DNA of 64,000 nucleotides, from contig CAWGSA010000002.1 of the NCBI GenBank assembly GCA_963825175.1, forward strand, positions 248,001 through 312,000, written 5' to 3'. The DNA comes from DATFTF01 sp963825175 (GTDB lineage Bacteria > Acidobacteriota > Thermoanaerobaculia > UBA5066 > Gp7-AA6). This document shows, piece after piece, positions 45,951 through 54,506 of the stretch. The translations under genes and the position numbers were made by a program. How positions within the stretch are numbered: position 1 is the first letter of the stretch; each line of letters begins with the position of its first letter. The notes under the pieces are model-generated. The model searched no databases and had not been told where the DNA came from. It worked only from the letters and a program-made list of their open reading frames with translations.

Positions 45951-47258
45951 ATGTTACTTCGCCGAAAATCGCTGCTTCGCGGCGGGCTGTTGTCCGCGCG
46001 CCGCGGAAGGGGCGTTGCCCTTCTGGTCGCGGCCCTCGGCGTCCTGCCGTTGGAAGGCTGTTCCTACATCTTCTCGGAGAAGCGAACCGTCTACCAGTAC
46101 GAGCCCGCCTACGGGGTGGACAGCACCCAGTTCCGCCGGTCCCTCGATGCCTTCGGGACGGAGATGGTTCCTCACAACACGGCGCGGGTGCTGGAGAACG
46201 GAGACCAGACGTTTGGCGCGATGCTCGATGACATCCGCAACGCCCGCGCAAGCATCAACGTCGAGAGCTACATCTTCAACCAGGGCTCGGTGGGAAGCGA
46301 GTTCGCGGCGGCGCTGGCGGAGCGGGCGCGCGCCGGAGTCGAGGTCCGAGTGCTGGTGGACGGATTCGGCTCCAGTCTGGGGCCGCTGGACGAGGAGATG
46401 CGCAACGCCGGGGCGCGGGTCGTGGTCTACAAGCCCCTGCGCATCTATTCGCTCTACCGCATCGGGAACCGAACTCACCGCCGCCTGTTGACGGTCGACG
46501 GCCGGATCGGCTTTTGCGGCGGATTCGCGTTCGACGACCGCTGGAAGGGTCAAGCCCGGGATCCGTCGGAGTGGAGAGACACCAACGTGCGGATCGAAGG
46601 CCCCGCCGTGTCGCAGCTGCAGCACGTGTTCTTCGAAGACTGGGTGCACACCACCGGCGAGGTTCTCCACGGCGACAGGCAGTTCCCCTCGATCGAGCCG
46701 GCCGGGGAAGTCCTGGCGCAAGCCATCGGAAGCTCCCGCAACGATGAGAGCTCCATGGCCAAGCTCCTCTACTACATGGCGATTCAGGCGGCGCGGCAGC
46801 GCATCTGGATCGAGAACGCCTACTTCGTGCCGGACCGGCAGATCCGGCAGGGTCTGGTGGCCGCGGCGGCGCGGGGTGTAGACGTCCGGGTGCTCGTTCC
46901 CGGCAAGTACATCGACAGCCCGAATGTCCGGCTGGCTTCCCGGTTTCACTACGGAGAGCTCCTGGATGGGGGCGTTCAGATCTACGAATACCTTCCCACG
47001 ATGCTCCACAACAAGGTGATGGTGGTCGATGGTCTGTGGACGTCGATCGGGTCGATCAACTTCGTGAATCGCTCTTTCAAGAAAAATGCCGAAGTCAGCA
47101 TCGCGATCTACGACCGCCGGTTCGCTCGCGACGTGGAGCAGACCATCGAGCGGGACCTGACGTCGAGCGAGGTGTTCACCAAGGAGAAATGGAAGAAGCG
47201 GGGCCTCGTGGCGCGGTTCGGGGAGCTGTTTTTCTGGCTCTTTTCGGAGAACTACTGA
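45951..47258 (+). CDS. Phospholipase D/cardiolipin synthase-like lipoprotein (paralogue 2)
   Basis: The 435-residue protein has a signal with lipobox LEGC (about C37) and two PLD domains, collinear with paralogue 1 at 16849 (shared YxFDHPF/YEPAYGV region, ETYIF/ESYIF, GEVLHGDRQFPSIEPAG, IENAYFVPD). The first motif is THRRLLTVDG: H176, R178, D183. The usual lysine is replaced by arginine, while motif 2, LHNKVMVVDG, is complete. This may change or abolish transferase activity at the first site. It starts 8 bp from the divergent paralogue 3, so its promoter must lie inside that gene. Confidence 0.82.
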   Translation: MLLRRKSLLRGGLLSARRGRGVALLVAALGVLPLEGCSYIFSEKRTVYQYEPAYGVDSTQFRRSLDAFGTEMVPHNTARVLENGDQTFGAMLDDIRNARASINVESYIFNQGSVGSEFAAALAERARAGVEVRVLVDGFGSSLGPLDEEMRNAGARVVVYKPLRIYSLYRIGNRTHRRLLTVDGRIGFCGGFAFDDRWKGQARDPSEWRDTNVRIEGPAVSQLQHVFFEDWVHTTGEVLHGDRQFPSIEPAGEVLAQAIGSSRNDESSMAKLLYYMAIQAARQRIWIENAYFVPDRQIRQGLVAAAARGVDVRVLVPGKYIDSPNVRLASRFHYGELLDGGVQIYEYLPTMLHNKVMVVDGLWTSIGSINFVNRSFKKNAEVSIAIYDRRFARDVEQTIERDLTSSEVFTKEKWKKRGLVARFGELFFWLFSENY

Positions 47259-47317
47259 CCGCGGCGGGGCCCATCGGACCGGCGCCTCCCGCAAGCTGGT
47301 TTACGATCAGCCTCGAG

Positions 47318-48169
47318 ATGCTGGAGAACTGGCTGCCCCTGGACAGGCCGCTCGTTGTTTTCGACACCGAGACGACGGGGACCAACGCGCGCGTGGACCG
47401 GATCATCGAGATCGCCTGTCTGAGACTCCGTCCGGGCGGGGGCCAGGACGAGTGGGTCCGGCGGGTGAATCCGGGCATTCCGATTCCTCCAGCCTCCACC
47501 GCGATCCATGGGATCTCGGATGCGGACGTCGCCGGTCTTCCGCGGTTCGCCGACGTGGCGCGAGATCTGGCGGCCTTCTTGGACGGATGCGATCTCGCCG
47601 GCTACAACATCACGGGATTCGATCTTCCCGTCCTGCGAACCGAGTTCTTGCGCGCCGGCGTGCCGTTCGAGGTTCTCGACCGCCGCCTGGTCGATGCGCA
47701 AAGGATCTTCTTTTCCCGCGAACCGCGACACCTGGCGGCCGCGGCGCGCTTCTATTGCGACGCGGAACACGCCGGGGCGCACGGAGCCCGGGCCGACGCG
47801 GAAATGACGCTGCGTGTTCTGGTGGGGCAGCTGCGGAGGTACGAGGATCTTCCACGGGAGGTCGGGCGGCTGCACGATCTCTTCTGCGCCGGCCTCGATC
47901 GGGACATGGATCCCGAGGGCCGCTTTCGGATGGTCAACGGCGAGCCGACCGTCAATTTCGGCAAGAACCGCGGCCGCACCCTTCGGGACATGAGCCGCGA
48001 GGAGCCCGGATTCCTGCGCTGGATTCTCAAGGGAGACTTTTCCGACCCGGTCAAGGAGATCGCGCGGCAGTACGTGCCTCCGGAGGAGTCCAAGTCCCCC
48101 CCTCTCCCATTCACTGCCTCTCCCACTCAAACGCAGAGGGGCGGAGGGGGCGAGGGGGAGAATGGGTGA
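47318..48169 (+). CDS. DnaQ-like 3'-5' exonuclease
   Basis: The 283-residue DEDDh exonuclease has ExoI VVFDTETTG (D16, E18), the ExoII-like block YNITGFDLPVL and ExoIII HGARADAEM (His plus Asp). IPPASTAIHGISDADV is the usual follow-up of motif I. The C-terminal part (from about 200) has VNFGKNRGRTLRDM, then GFLRWILKGDF, a small accessory domain seen in bacterial DnaQ-like exonucleases. The last 20 residues are low-complexity. ATG 47318 is the start nearest the domain; a longer frame from 47036 overlaps the phospholipase gene. Role probably in DNA repair or nucleic-acid turnover. Confidence 0.88.
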   Translation: MLENWLPLDRPLVVFDTETTGTNARVDRIIEIACLRLRPGGGQDEWVRRVNPGIPIPPASTAIHGISDADVAGLPRFADVARDLAAFLDGCDLAGYNITGFDLPVLRTEFLRAGVPFEVLDRRLVDAQRIFFSREPRHLAAAARFYCDAEHAGAHGARADAEMTLRVLVGQLRRYEDLPREVGRLHDLFCAGLDRDMDPEGRFRMVNGEPTVNFGKNRGRTLRDMSREEPGFLRWILKGDFSDPVKEIARQYVPPEESKSPPLPFTASPTQTQRGGGGEGENG

Positions 48170-48199
48170 TCGAAAAAGCGCGCCGGGAAATTTTCGCCG

Positions 48200-48742
48200 C
48201 TACTTCCCCTGACGGCGGAATCTGAGCGTCTCTCCCGAGGTCGTGTTGCGGACGCGGATGGATCCGGGCTCGAGATCGATCGTCCATTTCCCCATCGCTC
48301 CGCGCAGCGCGAAGGCGCACGTGGATGCGGTCGTCTCGCCGGTGAACCCGTCGCCGGCCACAGCCAGCGTGAAGCCGCAGGCAGCGTTGGCCTCGGTCTC
48401 GGAAAAGCGAGTCGCCTCCGCCGAGAGCGCCGTCACGGTTGCATCGAAGTGGGGGATGTACCCGACGTAGACGCCGTTTCCCTGCGCCTCAAGGCGGATG
48501 AGTCCCTGCCTCTTGACCGGCTGGCCCAGATACTTGCCCGACAAGTCGATGAAGAGGTCGTACAGGTGCTGCGAGTCCGTCGGTACGGGCCGGAAGTCCA
48601 GCCGCAGCTCGTTTCCCGGAGTCGAGCCCTGAAAAGTGCCCGACAGGATGTTTGCGATCTGGTAGGTCGGGTCCGCGGCGAGGAGCAACGAGGGCCCGCA
48701 GAAAAGAGCAAGTGCGATTCCCAGGTGCCTCAGACGTTTCAT
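48200..48742 (-). CDS. Secreted protein, weakly CpeT/CpcT-like
   Basis: The 180-residue product has a signal peptide (residues 1-23 ending LLLAAD) and a good ribosome site (GGAGG) before ATG 48742. The body is beta-rich. AACGFTLAVAGDGFTGETT, then CAFALRGAMGKW recalls the paired-cysteine end of CpeT/CpcT-type lipocalin folds, but without the bilin-lyase context, so the relation is only structural. Convergent with the exonuclease, 30 bp apart. Function unknown. Confidence 0.6.
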   Translation of the reverse strand: MKRLRHLGIALALFCGPSLLLAADPTYQIANILSGTFQGSTPGNELRLDFRPVPTDSQHLYDLFIDLSGKYLGQPVKRQGLIRLEAQGNGVYVGYIPHFDATVTALSAEATRFSETEANAACGFTLAVAGDGFTGETTASTCAFALRGAMGKWTIDLEPGSIRVRNTTSGETLRFRRQGK

Positions 48743-48902
48743 AAATCCTCCGTGGGGAGTCGCTGCGAGATCCGTTCCATCGGCGGCCTCTCAGAGAGCA
48801 TCACCGTACTCGGTAAGTCATTGACCTGTCGGCGTCCGAATGCCACGAGCGGAGCGGGCCTCATCTTCCGGAACCCCTCACGTCCCTGGAAGAGGACACG
48901 TC

Positions 48903-49397
48903 CTAGGACGTGGAGGACAGGGCGCGAAGCCCCTTCGCCGTCCGGCGCACGGCCTCTTCGAGCACTTGCTGCAGCAGCGCCTTCTCGTTGTCGACGTTGC
49001 GGTAGTTCGGGCGCGAGTCTTCGAACGTGGAATCGAAGGTGGTCAACGTTCGTCCTTCCGCGTCGCGGACCGAGACGGTCCAGTCGGCGGCCGCGTCCCA
49101 GATCCCGCCGTCGAGCGATGCCGCGAAACGGTGGATCTCGATCGTGATCGTTCCGCTTCCGGCGTCGCCGCCCCAACGGCAGCCGGGAAAGGACGTGGAG
49201 AGCGAGTTGCGCACGAGCGCCACGATGCGCTCGGAATCCGCGAGGCGCGCTCTCTGGTCGAGGATCTGGAGATTCCAGGCGACGCGGCCGGCGGGACAGG
49301 CGGACTGCGGATCCTCGTCGCGGACGGGCTTCAAGCCGGCCGTCGCGCTGCAGGCGACGGCACCCATCAGAAGGAGGAAGGCCGGGAGATTGCGCAC
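48903..49397 (-). CDS. Hypothetical lipoprotein
   Basis: The 164-residue protein has lipobox GAVAC at about residues 12-16. The rest alternates strand and helix: TITIEIHRFAAS, WTVSVRDAEGRTLTTFDS, then a C-terminal helix ALLQQVLEEAVRRTAKGL. This pattern (small periplasmic lipoprotein with a conserved helix at the end) resembles LptE- or DUF4136-like folds without a safe match. The stop lies in the 14-nt palindrome ACGTCCTAGGACGT. Start lies 7 bp after the WYL regulator, so the two are co-transcribed. Confidence 0.6.
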   Translation of the reverse strand: MRNLPAFLLLMGAVACSATAGLKPVRDEDPQSACPAGRVAWNLQILDQRARLADSERIVALVRNSLSTSFPGCRWGGDAGSGTITIEIHRFAASLDGGIWDAAADWTVSVRDAEGRTLTTFDSTFEDSRPNYRNVDNEKALLQQVLEEAVRRTAKGLRALSSTS

Positions 49398-49403
49398 GGC
49401 GTG

Positions 49404-50453
49404 TCAGTCTCTCACGCCTCGGCGTCCCTTGCCCGGCTCCCGGGAGCGGGCCTCGGACCCTTTCGAGGAGTAGAGACCGTTCAAGGCCCGGGCCTCGGCG
49501 CGAAGGTCGTCGACCAGTTCCGCAGGCTCCAGCGCCGTCGCGTCCTTGCCGTAAGTCAGGACGAAGCGGCGGGCTTCCTTGATCGACTGGGCCGGCATCT
49601 CCAGGATGACCTCGCCGGTCGGCGTCGTGTTCATCCGCTGCTGAGGGTGAAACTGCATTTCCCGGATCTGATCGGCGATCTCGGGCGAGAAACGGACGCG
49701 CAGCTGGAAAGGGCGGGCGTCTCCGACGTACAACCCGAAGGTATTGCGAAAAAAGGCGTCCGCGTCGAAATCCCGCGGGATGGCGTAGCGCTCGGTGGTC
49801 AGATCCGCGGCTTCGATGCGGGCGAGGTAGAAATTCTTCACCAGCTGCGCGTCGCGATCCTCGGCCAGCATCATCCAGTCCCGCCCGGCAAGGACGAACG
49901 CGTAGGGGCGAACGACCCTGGCTTCGCCGGGGGGCTCTCCGGGTCGGTGGTAGCGGATGGACAGACCGACGCCCCGCTGCATCGCCTCGGCCACGGCCAC
50001 CCAGATCTCCTCTCGGACCGGACGGAACGGAAGCGCGCGCAGGGCGAGCTTCTCCATGACGATCTCCGGACGGAGACGGACGGCCGGCGGCATCAGCTCG
50101 GCCAGGCGCTCGTAGCAGGCCTTCAGATCCCGGGCGAGCGGCGTGCCGCCGAACAGCGACAGCACCTGCGCCGCCACGCCGATCGAGAAGAGATCTTTGC
50201 CGTCGACCGGCAGGAACGGAAGGACGTAATCCGAGCGCGTATAGAAGTAACCGTTCTCGTCGCGCGAAAACTCGATGGGGGCGTCGAGCTCATCGCGCAG
50301 GTAGTCCAGGTCCCTCTGAACCGTCTTTGTCGAGACCGAAAGCTGGCGCGCCAGCGACGAGGCGTTGGGGTACCGCCGCTCCTTGATCTCGTGATGGGTG
50401 GTCTGAAGGCGCCGCCACAGCGGCCGGTCCTTGAAGGCTCCGGCGCGGCCCAT
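49404..50453 (-). CDS. WYL-domain transcriptional regulator
   Basis: The 349-residue protein has an N-terminal DeoR/HTH_11 helix-turn-helix (residues 25-75: YPNASSLARQLSVSTKTVQR, then LRDELDAPIEFSRDENGYFY). The middle WYL domain contains LSIRYHRPG and VVRPYAFVLAGRDWMMLAED, and the C-terminal WCX part AFFRNTFGLYVGDARPFQLR. WYL regulators bind nucleic acid or small ligands and often control defence or DNA-damage genes; no such genes are next to it. The target may be its own operon with the lipoprotein. An operator-like TGTCAGAAAGTGTC lies upstream at about 50557. Confidence 0.85.
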   Translation of the reverse strand: MGRAGAFKDRPLWRRLQTTHHEIKERRYPNASSLARQLSVSTKTVQRDLDYLRDELDAPIEFSRDENGYFYTRSDYVLPFLPVDGKDLFSIGVAAQVLSLFGGTPLARDLKACYERLAELMPPAVRLRPEIVMEKLALRALPFRPVREEIWVAVAEAMQRGVGLSIRYHRPGEPPGEARVVRPYAFVLAGRDWMMLAEDRDAQLVKNFYLARIEAADLTTERYAIPRDFDADAFFRNTFGLYVGDARPFQLRVRFSPEIADQIREMQFHPQQRMNTTPTGEVILEMPAQSIKEARRFVLTYGKDATALEPAELVDDLRAEARALNGLYSSKGSEARSREPGKGRRGVRD

Positions 50454-50976
50454 GCTCAGGCTCCGTGACGCCCGGTGCGTGGCCCGGTCGGGCGTGCCGT
50501 CGGAGCGGAACCCTCTGCGCTTGCGCGGGCGATCATGGGTACTCCCGATCGAATTCTGTCAGAAAGTGTCGGTCAAGAGCGGCGCGGGACGCGCAGGACG
50601 TCATCGATGGGTCGGACGGGAAGGTCGGAAGTTCGTGAAAAATCGGCGGTTGGGAGCGCGCGCCGATGTGGCCCCGGGCTTGCTCCGCTGTCACGCCGAC
50701 GAGCGCGAGCGAGGCCATATTCCGTGATCTTCTGGCACGTTCTCCTGGACGGAGGAGATATCCCGGCAGGGATCTTTCTGCTGGTGGCGGCCGTCATCGT
50801 GATGATGGTGCTGTCCAACGACGACGACTTGCCGGGTCCCCGCCGGTGCTTTGCGCGCTCCGGCGCCTCCAGGTTTCGACCCTTCTGCGCCCGGGAGCAG
50901 ATTCTTTCCCGGGAGATTCCTGGCCGGCCGGTCCACCCGGCGCGTCCGATCCTTTCCGGGGCGCGGGAGGAACCGC
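50454..50976. other. Intergenic region, possible small membrane ORF
   Basis: No convincing gene fills these 520 bp. A frame from GTG 50724 would begin VIFWHVLLDGGDIPAGIFLL and continue hydrophobic for about 30 residues, like a single-span membrane peptide. After that it becomes proline/arginine-rich and runs into the end of the convergent TPR gene, so coding is doubtful. The leader of the WYL gene should lie near 50470-50600. Confidence 0.35.
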
Positions 50977-51924
50977 TCACTTCAAGAGGGGAAGGAGCTC
51001 CTTCGCCGTGGATGCCTCGCTTCCGTTCGGATCCAGTTGCAGATATTTCTCCAGGTGCTCCTTGGCGGCCGCCTTCTTGTTGAGGGTGAACGAAGTCATG
51101 CCCAGCCAGAAGTGCGCCAGCGCGAAGTCCGGCTTGGCCTCGACGGACTTGGCCAGGAAAACCTCAGCCTCCTTCAGGTTCTTCTTGTTGTAGGCGTCGA
51201 TTCCCTTGTTGTAGAGGATCTCGGGGGAGTCCGGGTTGGCCTCTGCGTACTTGCTCTGCCACTCGGCCGCCGCCTTCTTGTCCCCGGCTTTGGTCGCGGC
51301 GTCGGCCATCATTCCGTAGAGGCTGTTCATCGACGGGTCGAGGTCGGTGGCCTTCTGGCCGTACTCCAGAGTCTTGGCCCAGTCCTTCCTCTGATATGCG
51401 AGGGTGGCCAGCGCCTGCCAGACCTGCGGCAGGTCCGGGTTCTTGCTCGCGGCTTCTTCGAACTTTTTCGCCGCGCCGTCTTTGTCGCCGGCGTTCAGGA
51501 GGTCGACCCCGTCGTTGTAGGCCTTGGCGGCGAGGTTGCTGGCCGAAGGCGGTGGCGGCGCCGCGCCCCCCTTCGGAGCCGGAGCCTCGGAGGCTTTCAG
51601 GAGCTTCTCGTCGACGTTGGTGGGCTCGCTGATCTTGAACTTCTCGTCGCGATCGGAGGGGTTGTACCCCTCCTTCTCGAACCGCATGTGGTAATGCAGC
51701 GTCGCGTCGTTGATGATGAAGCCGTAGTGTCCGTTCTTGTCCGTCTTGACGGTGATCTTCAGGTTCTTGAGCGCGGGCGTCGTGATGATCAGGGTGACTC
51801 CCTCGATCGGTTTCCCGGCGGAATCAGTGACTTGACCGGCGACCCGGCCCTGGCCGATGGCGAGCACCTGGGCCGCCACAGCCAGGCAGATCGTCACCGT
51901 GAGTGCGCCCAACAAGGTCTTCAT
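50977..51924 (-). CDS. Secreted carboxypeptidase-regulatory-like/TPR protein
   Basis: The 315-residue product starts at the ATG at 51922-51924 with a signal peptide (residues 1-22, ending AQVLA). Next comes a beta-sandwich of the carboxypeptidase regulatory-like type (GRVAGQVTDSAGKPIEGVTL, then TVKTDKNGHYGF). A Pro/Ala linker follows, then about four TPR repeats (AAKAYNDGVDLLNAGDKDGA; LPQVWQALATLAYQRKDW; PEILYNKGIDAYNKKNLKEA; ALAHFWLGMTSFTLNKKAAA). TPRs mediate protein contacts, here in the periplasm or outside. Many longer reading frames extend upstream over the methyltransferase gene but are antisense shadows. Partner unknown. Confidence 0.82.
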   Translation of the reverse strand: MKTLLGALTVTICLAVAAQVLAIGQGRVAGQVTDSAGKPIEGVTLIITTPALKNLKITVKTDKNGHYGFIINDATLHYHMRFEKEGYNPSDRDEKFKISEPTNVDEKLLKASEAPAPKGGAAPPPPSASNLAAKAYNDGVDLLNAGDKDGAAKKFEEAASKNPDLPQVWQALATLAYQRKDWAKTLEYGQKATDLDPSMNSLYGMMADAATKAGDKKAAAEWQSKYAEANPDSPEILYNKGIDAYNKKNLKEAEVFLAKSVEAKPDFALAHFWLGMTSFTLNKKAAAKEHLEKYLQLDPNGSEASTAKELLPLLK

Positions 51925-52001
51925 TGTCTTTTCCTCCCCAAGCGTCTCGCGCTTGCTCTGTATATAGCAGGTCCTCTGCGGCCGGCGTCTCCATGGGCGC
52001 G

Positions 52002-53879
52002 TCATGCCCCCGCACGTGTCCGCTGCCGGGGGCGAGCGACCGCCTCGAGGATCTCGCCGACCACCGGGTAATGGCCCATCGGCATCACGTGGAGTCCCCG
52101 GGCCATGAGCGCGATCGCGGCCGCCAGCTCCCGGGCGATGGCCAGTCCCTCGGTCTTCTCGAAGTCGGGACCTCTCTCGTGGGCCTGGCGCATCCGTCGC
52201 TGGATCGCCTCGGGCACCGTGACGCCGGGGACCTCGTTGGCGAAAAAGAGCGTTTGTTTGAGGGAGCGCAGAGGAATCAGGCCGATCCAGATCGGGATCT
52301 GCCGGGCCTCGCCGCGCGCGAGAAACTTTTCCAGCGCGTCGACGTCGTACACCGGCTGCGTCTGGGCGAACGTGGCGCCCGCCTCGATCTTGGCCGAGAG
52401 TTTGGCGCACTCGGCGTCGAGGTCCGACGCGGCCGGATTCGCCGCGCATCCGACGGCGAAAGACGTCGGCGCCCCGATGGCGTTGCCGGCGAGATCCGCC
52501 CCGCTGTTCAAGCCCTTGGCGATACGCAACAGCCCCAGGACGTCCACCTCCGAGACCTGCATGGCCTGTGGATAGTCGCCGATCTTCAGCGGGTCTCCTC
52601 CCAGACAGAGGATCGCCTTGAGCCCCAGTCCCGCGGCTCCCAAGAGATCCGACTGGAGTCCGAGGATGTTCCGATCCCGCGTCGTGATCTGCGCGATCGC
52701 GTCGACCCCCGTCTCTCGCTGAAGGAGCGCGGCCACGGCGATGGAGGACATCCGCAGACGCGCCATCGGATTGTCCGTGACGTTGACGGCGTCGACCCCG
52801 CAGGCCTTGAGCGTCCGGGCGCCTTCGACGGCGCCCGACACGTCGACCCCGCGGGGCGGCTCGACTTCCGCCGTGACCACGAACTCGGAGGGATCCGCGA
52901 GCTTGCGCTTGACGCGAGACGTCTCGATCACCGCGGGCTCGGCAACGCGGGTGCGCGCGGCCTCCGACACGATCGCGACGCGGGCGCGAGCCGCCGCGCG
53001 CGGGCGCCCTTCGATCCCTCGGGCCATCGCGCGGATGTGCTCGGGCGTGGTGCCGCAACAGCCTCCGATGATCGCGGCCCCCGCCTCGGCGAAGGCGGTG
53101 GCGTACTCGCGCAGGTAATCGGGCGAGGAGAGGTAGACGTTGCGCCCATGAACGAGCGTCGGGTACCCGGCGTTGGGCATGACGGTCAGGGGCCCGTCGA
53201 CCGAGGACGGCAGCCGGACGAAGACGTCGTGCGTCTCCTGGGGGCCGAGCGTGCAGTTCATGCCGACGGCGTCGGCGCCGGCGAGCACCAGCGTCGAGAG
53301 CGCATGGCTGGCCGCTTCGCCGAAAGCGGTGCGGCCGTCGGCCAGGAAGGTCATCTGTGCGACGATCGGAATGGCCGAGGAGAGGCCGCGGACGGCGCGG
53401 ACAGCCTCCGCCGCTTCCAGGAGGCTCCCGAAGGTCTCCAGCAGGACGAGGTCGACGCCCGCGTCGAGAAGGATGCGGGCCTGTTCTTCGAAAATCTCGC
53501 GCACCTGGCGCAGTGTCAGGCTGCCGTAGGGCTTGACCAGAGCGCCCAGCGGCCCGATCGACCCGGCGAGAAACGCGACTTCGCCCGCCGCCGCTTCGCG
53601 AGCCAGCCGCACGGCTTCGCGATTGATCTTTTCCAGCGAGTCGGCCCACTCGTGAGCGGTCAGCTTCACGCGATTGGCGTCCCACGTGTTGGTCGTGAGG
53701 ATCTGGGCGCCAGCGCTCAAGTAGTCCTCGTGGACCTCGCCCACGGCCGCAGGGTCGGTCAGATTGAGAGGCGACTTGGCCTGCTCCGCGGAGGCGCCCC
53801 GGGAGACCAGGAGGGTCCCCATGGCGCCATCGGCGAGCAGGATCTCCTCGGAAAGGGCCCTGCGGAAGTCCTTGCGCAT
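52002..53879 (-). CDS. Bifunctional homocysteine S-methyltransferase/methylenetetrahydrofolate reductase
   Basis: The 625-residue fusion has an N-terminal homocysteine methyltransferase domain (about 1-300): LADGAMGTLL, NTWDANRVKL, GMNCTLGP and GGCCGTTPEH give the three zinc cysteines. A C-terminal MTHFR domain (about 330-620) has VVTAEVEPPRGVD, NVTDNP, ITTRDRNILGLQSDLLGA and QPVYDVDALEKFL. This matches the YitJ/MetF fusion type that links folate-bound C1 reduction with methionine synthesis. ATG 53877-53879 gives the normal N-terminus; a start 39 bp upstream adds an unlike segment. The gene is monocistronic on this strand. Confidence 0.92.
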   Translation of the reverse strand: MRKDFRRALSEEILLADGAMGTLLVSRGASAEQAKSPLNLTDPAAVGEVHEDYLSAGAQILTTNTWDANRVKLTAHEWADSLEKINREAVRLAREAAAGEVAFLAGSIGPLGALVKPYGSLTLRQVREIFEEQARILLDAGVDLVLLETFGSLLEAAEAVRAVRGLSSAIPIVAQMTFLADGRTAFGEAASHALSTLVLAGADAVGMNCTLGPQETHDVFVRLPSSVDGPLTVMPNAGYPTLVHGRNVYLSSPDYLREYATAFAEAGAAIIGGCCGTTPEHIRAMARGIEGRPRAAARARVAIVSEAARTRVAEPAVIETSRVKRKLADPSEFVVTAEVEPPRGVDVSGAVEGARTLKACGVDAVNVTDNPMARLRMSSIAVAALLQRETGVDAIAQITTRDRNILGLQSDLLGAAGLGLKAILCLGGDPLKIGDYPQAMQVSEVDVLGLLRIAKGLNSGADLAGNAIGAPTSFAVGCAANPAASDLDAECAKLSAKIEAGATFAQTQPVYDVDALEKFLARGEARQIPIWIGLIPLRSLKQTLFFANEVPGVTVPEAIQRRMRQAHERGPDFEKTEGLAIARELAAAIALMARGLHVMPMGHYPVVGEILEAVARPRQRTRAGA

Positions 53880-54054
53880 GGAACCTGAAACAGTAGTTGC
53901 GGGCCTACCGGGTGTCAATCCGAAGGCGCAGGACGTGGGACTCGTTTCCTCGCCCCCACGTCCTCCCTCCGGCGTCCTCTTCTGTTAGAGTCTCCGCGTC
54001 CTCACCGGGCCGGGCGTTCGCCGCGGCTCTCCTCCGAAAAGGAGGAATTCCGTC

Positions 54055-54462
54055 ATGTTGTCGAAACTCTTGCCCTGGATCGTCCTCGCCTCCTGTTTCA
54101 ATTCGTCCGAGCCCTCGGGATCGGACCTCTCTTTCGCCATCTTCCGCGATCCCGGGGTGTCCAGTGACACGGTCACGCTCTGCCGCGTTCGCGTCGTCAA
54201 CAACGGCGACCACACGTGGCCCGGTGATCGCATTCGTTTCGAGGCGCAGGCGATGGAGGGGGGCACCGTGGTCGACCGCGCCCGCGGGCGCTTCGGGTTG
54301 TCCCTGGGCCCCCATCAGACGCTGGAGACCCTGATCGGATTCGCCGGCGTCTACGAGCAGTTCTCTGTTCGGCCCCTGGTCAAGGACGGCGGGCGGCCCG
54401 ACGAGCGGCGCCCCGGCAAGCGCTCGGGCGCCAAGCACCGGGCGAAGAAGAAGAAGCGCTGA
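54055..54462 (+). CDS. Hypothetical protein with export-like N-terminus and basic tail
   Basis: The 135-residue product starts at ATG 54055 after AAAAGGAGGAATTCC. Residues 1-14 are hydrophobic with a cysteine in VLASCFNSS (lipobox-like). The core CRVRVVNNGDHTWPGDRIRFEAQA is reminiscent of an Ig-like/NEW1-type beta-sandwich strand pattern seen in secreted proteins. The last 25 residues are strongly basic (KRSGAKHRAKKKKR), unusual for an exported lipoprotein. It lies 45 bp before purD on the same strand. Function unknown. Confidence 0.6.
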   Translation: MLSKLLPWIVLASCFNSSEPSGSDLSFAIFRDPGVSSDTVTLCRVRVVNNGDHTWPGDRIRFEAQAMEGGTVVDRARGRFGLSLGPHQTLETLIGFAGVYEQFSVRPLVKDGGRPDERRPGKRSGAKHRAKKKKR

Positions 54463-54506
54463 ACGATCGACGCCTCGCTGTGTCCGCCCGGTTAGAATGG
54501 CGCCGC

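Noticed and set aside
50977..53685. A 902-codon reverse frame
   Set aside because: Only its last 315 codons (TPR protein) are coding; the rest is an out-of-frame shadow of the homocysteine methyltransferase gene.
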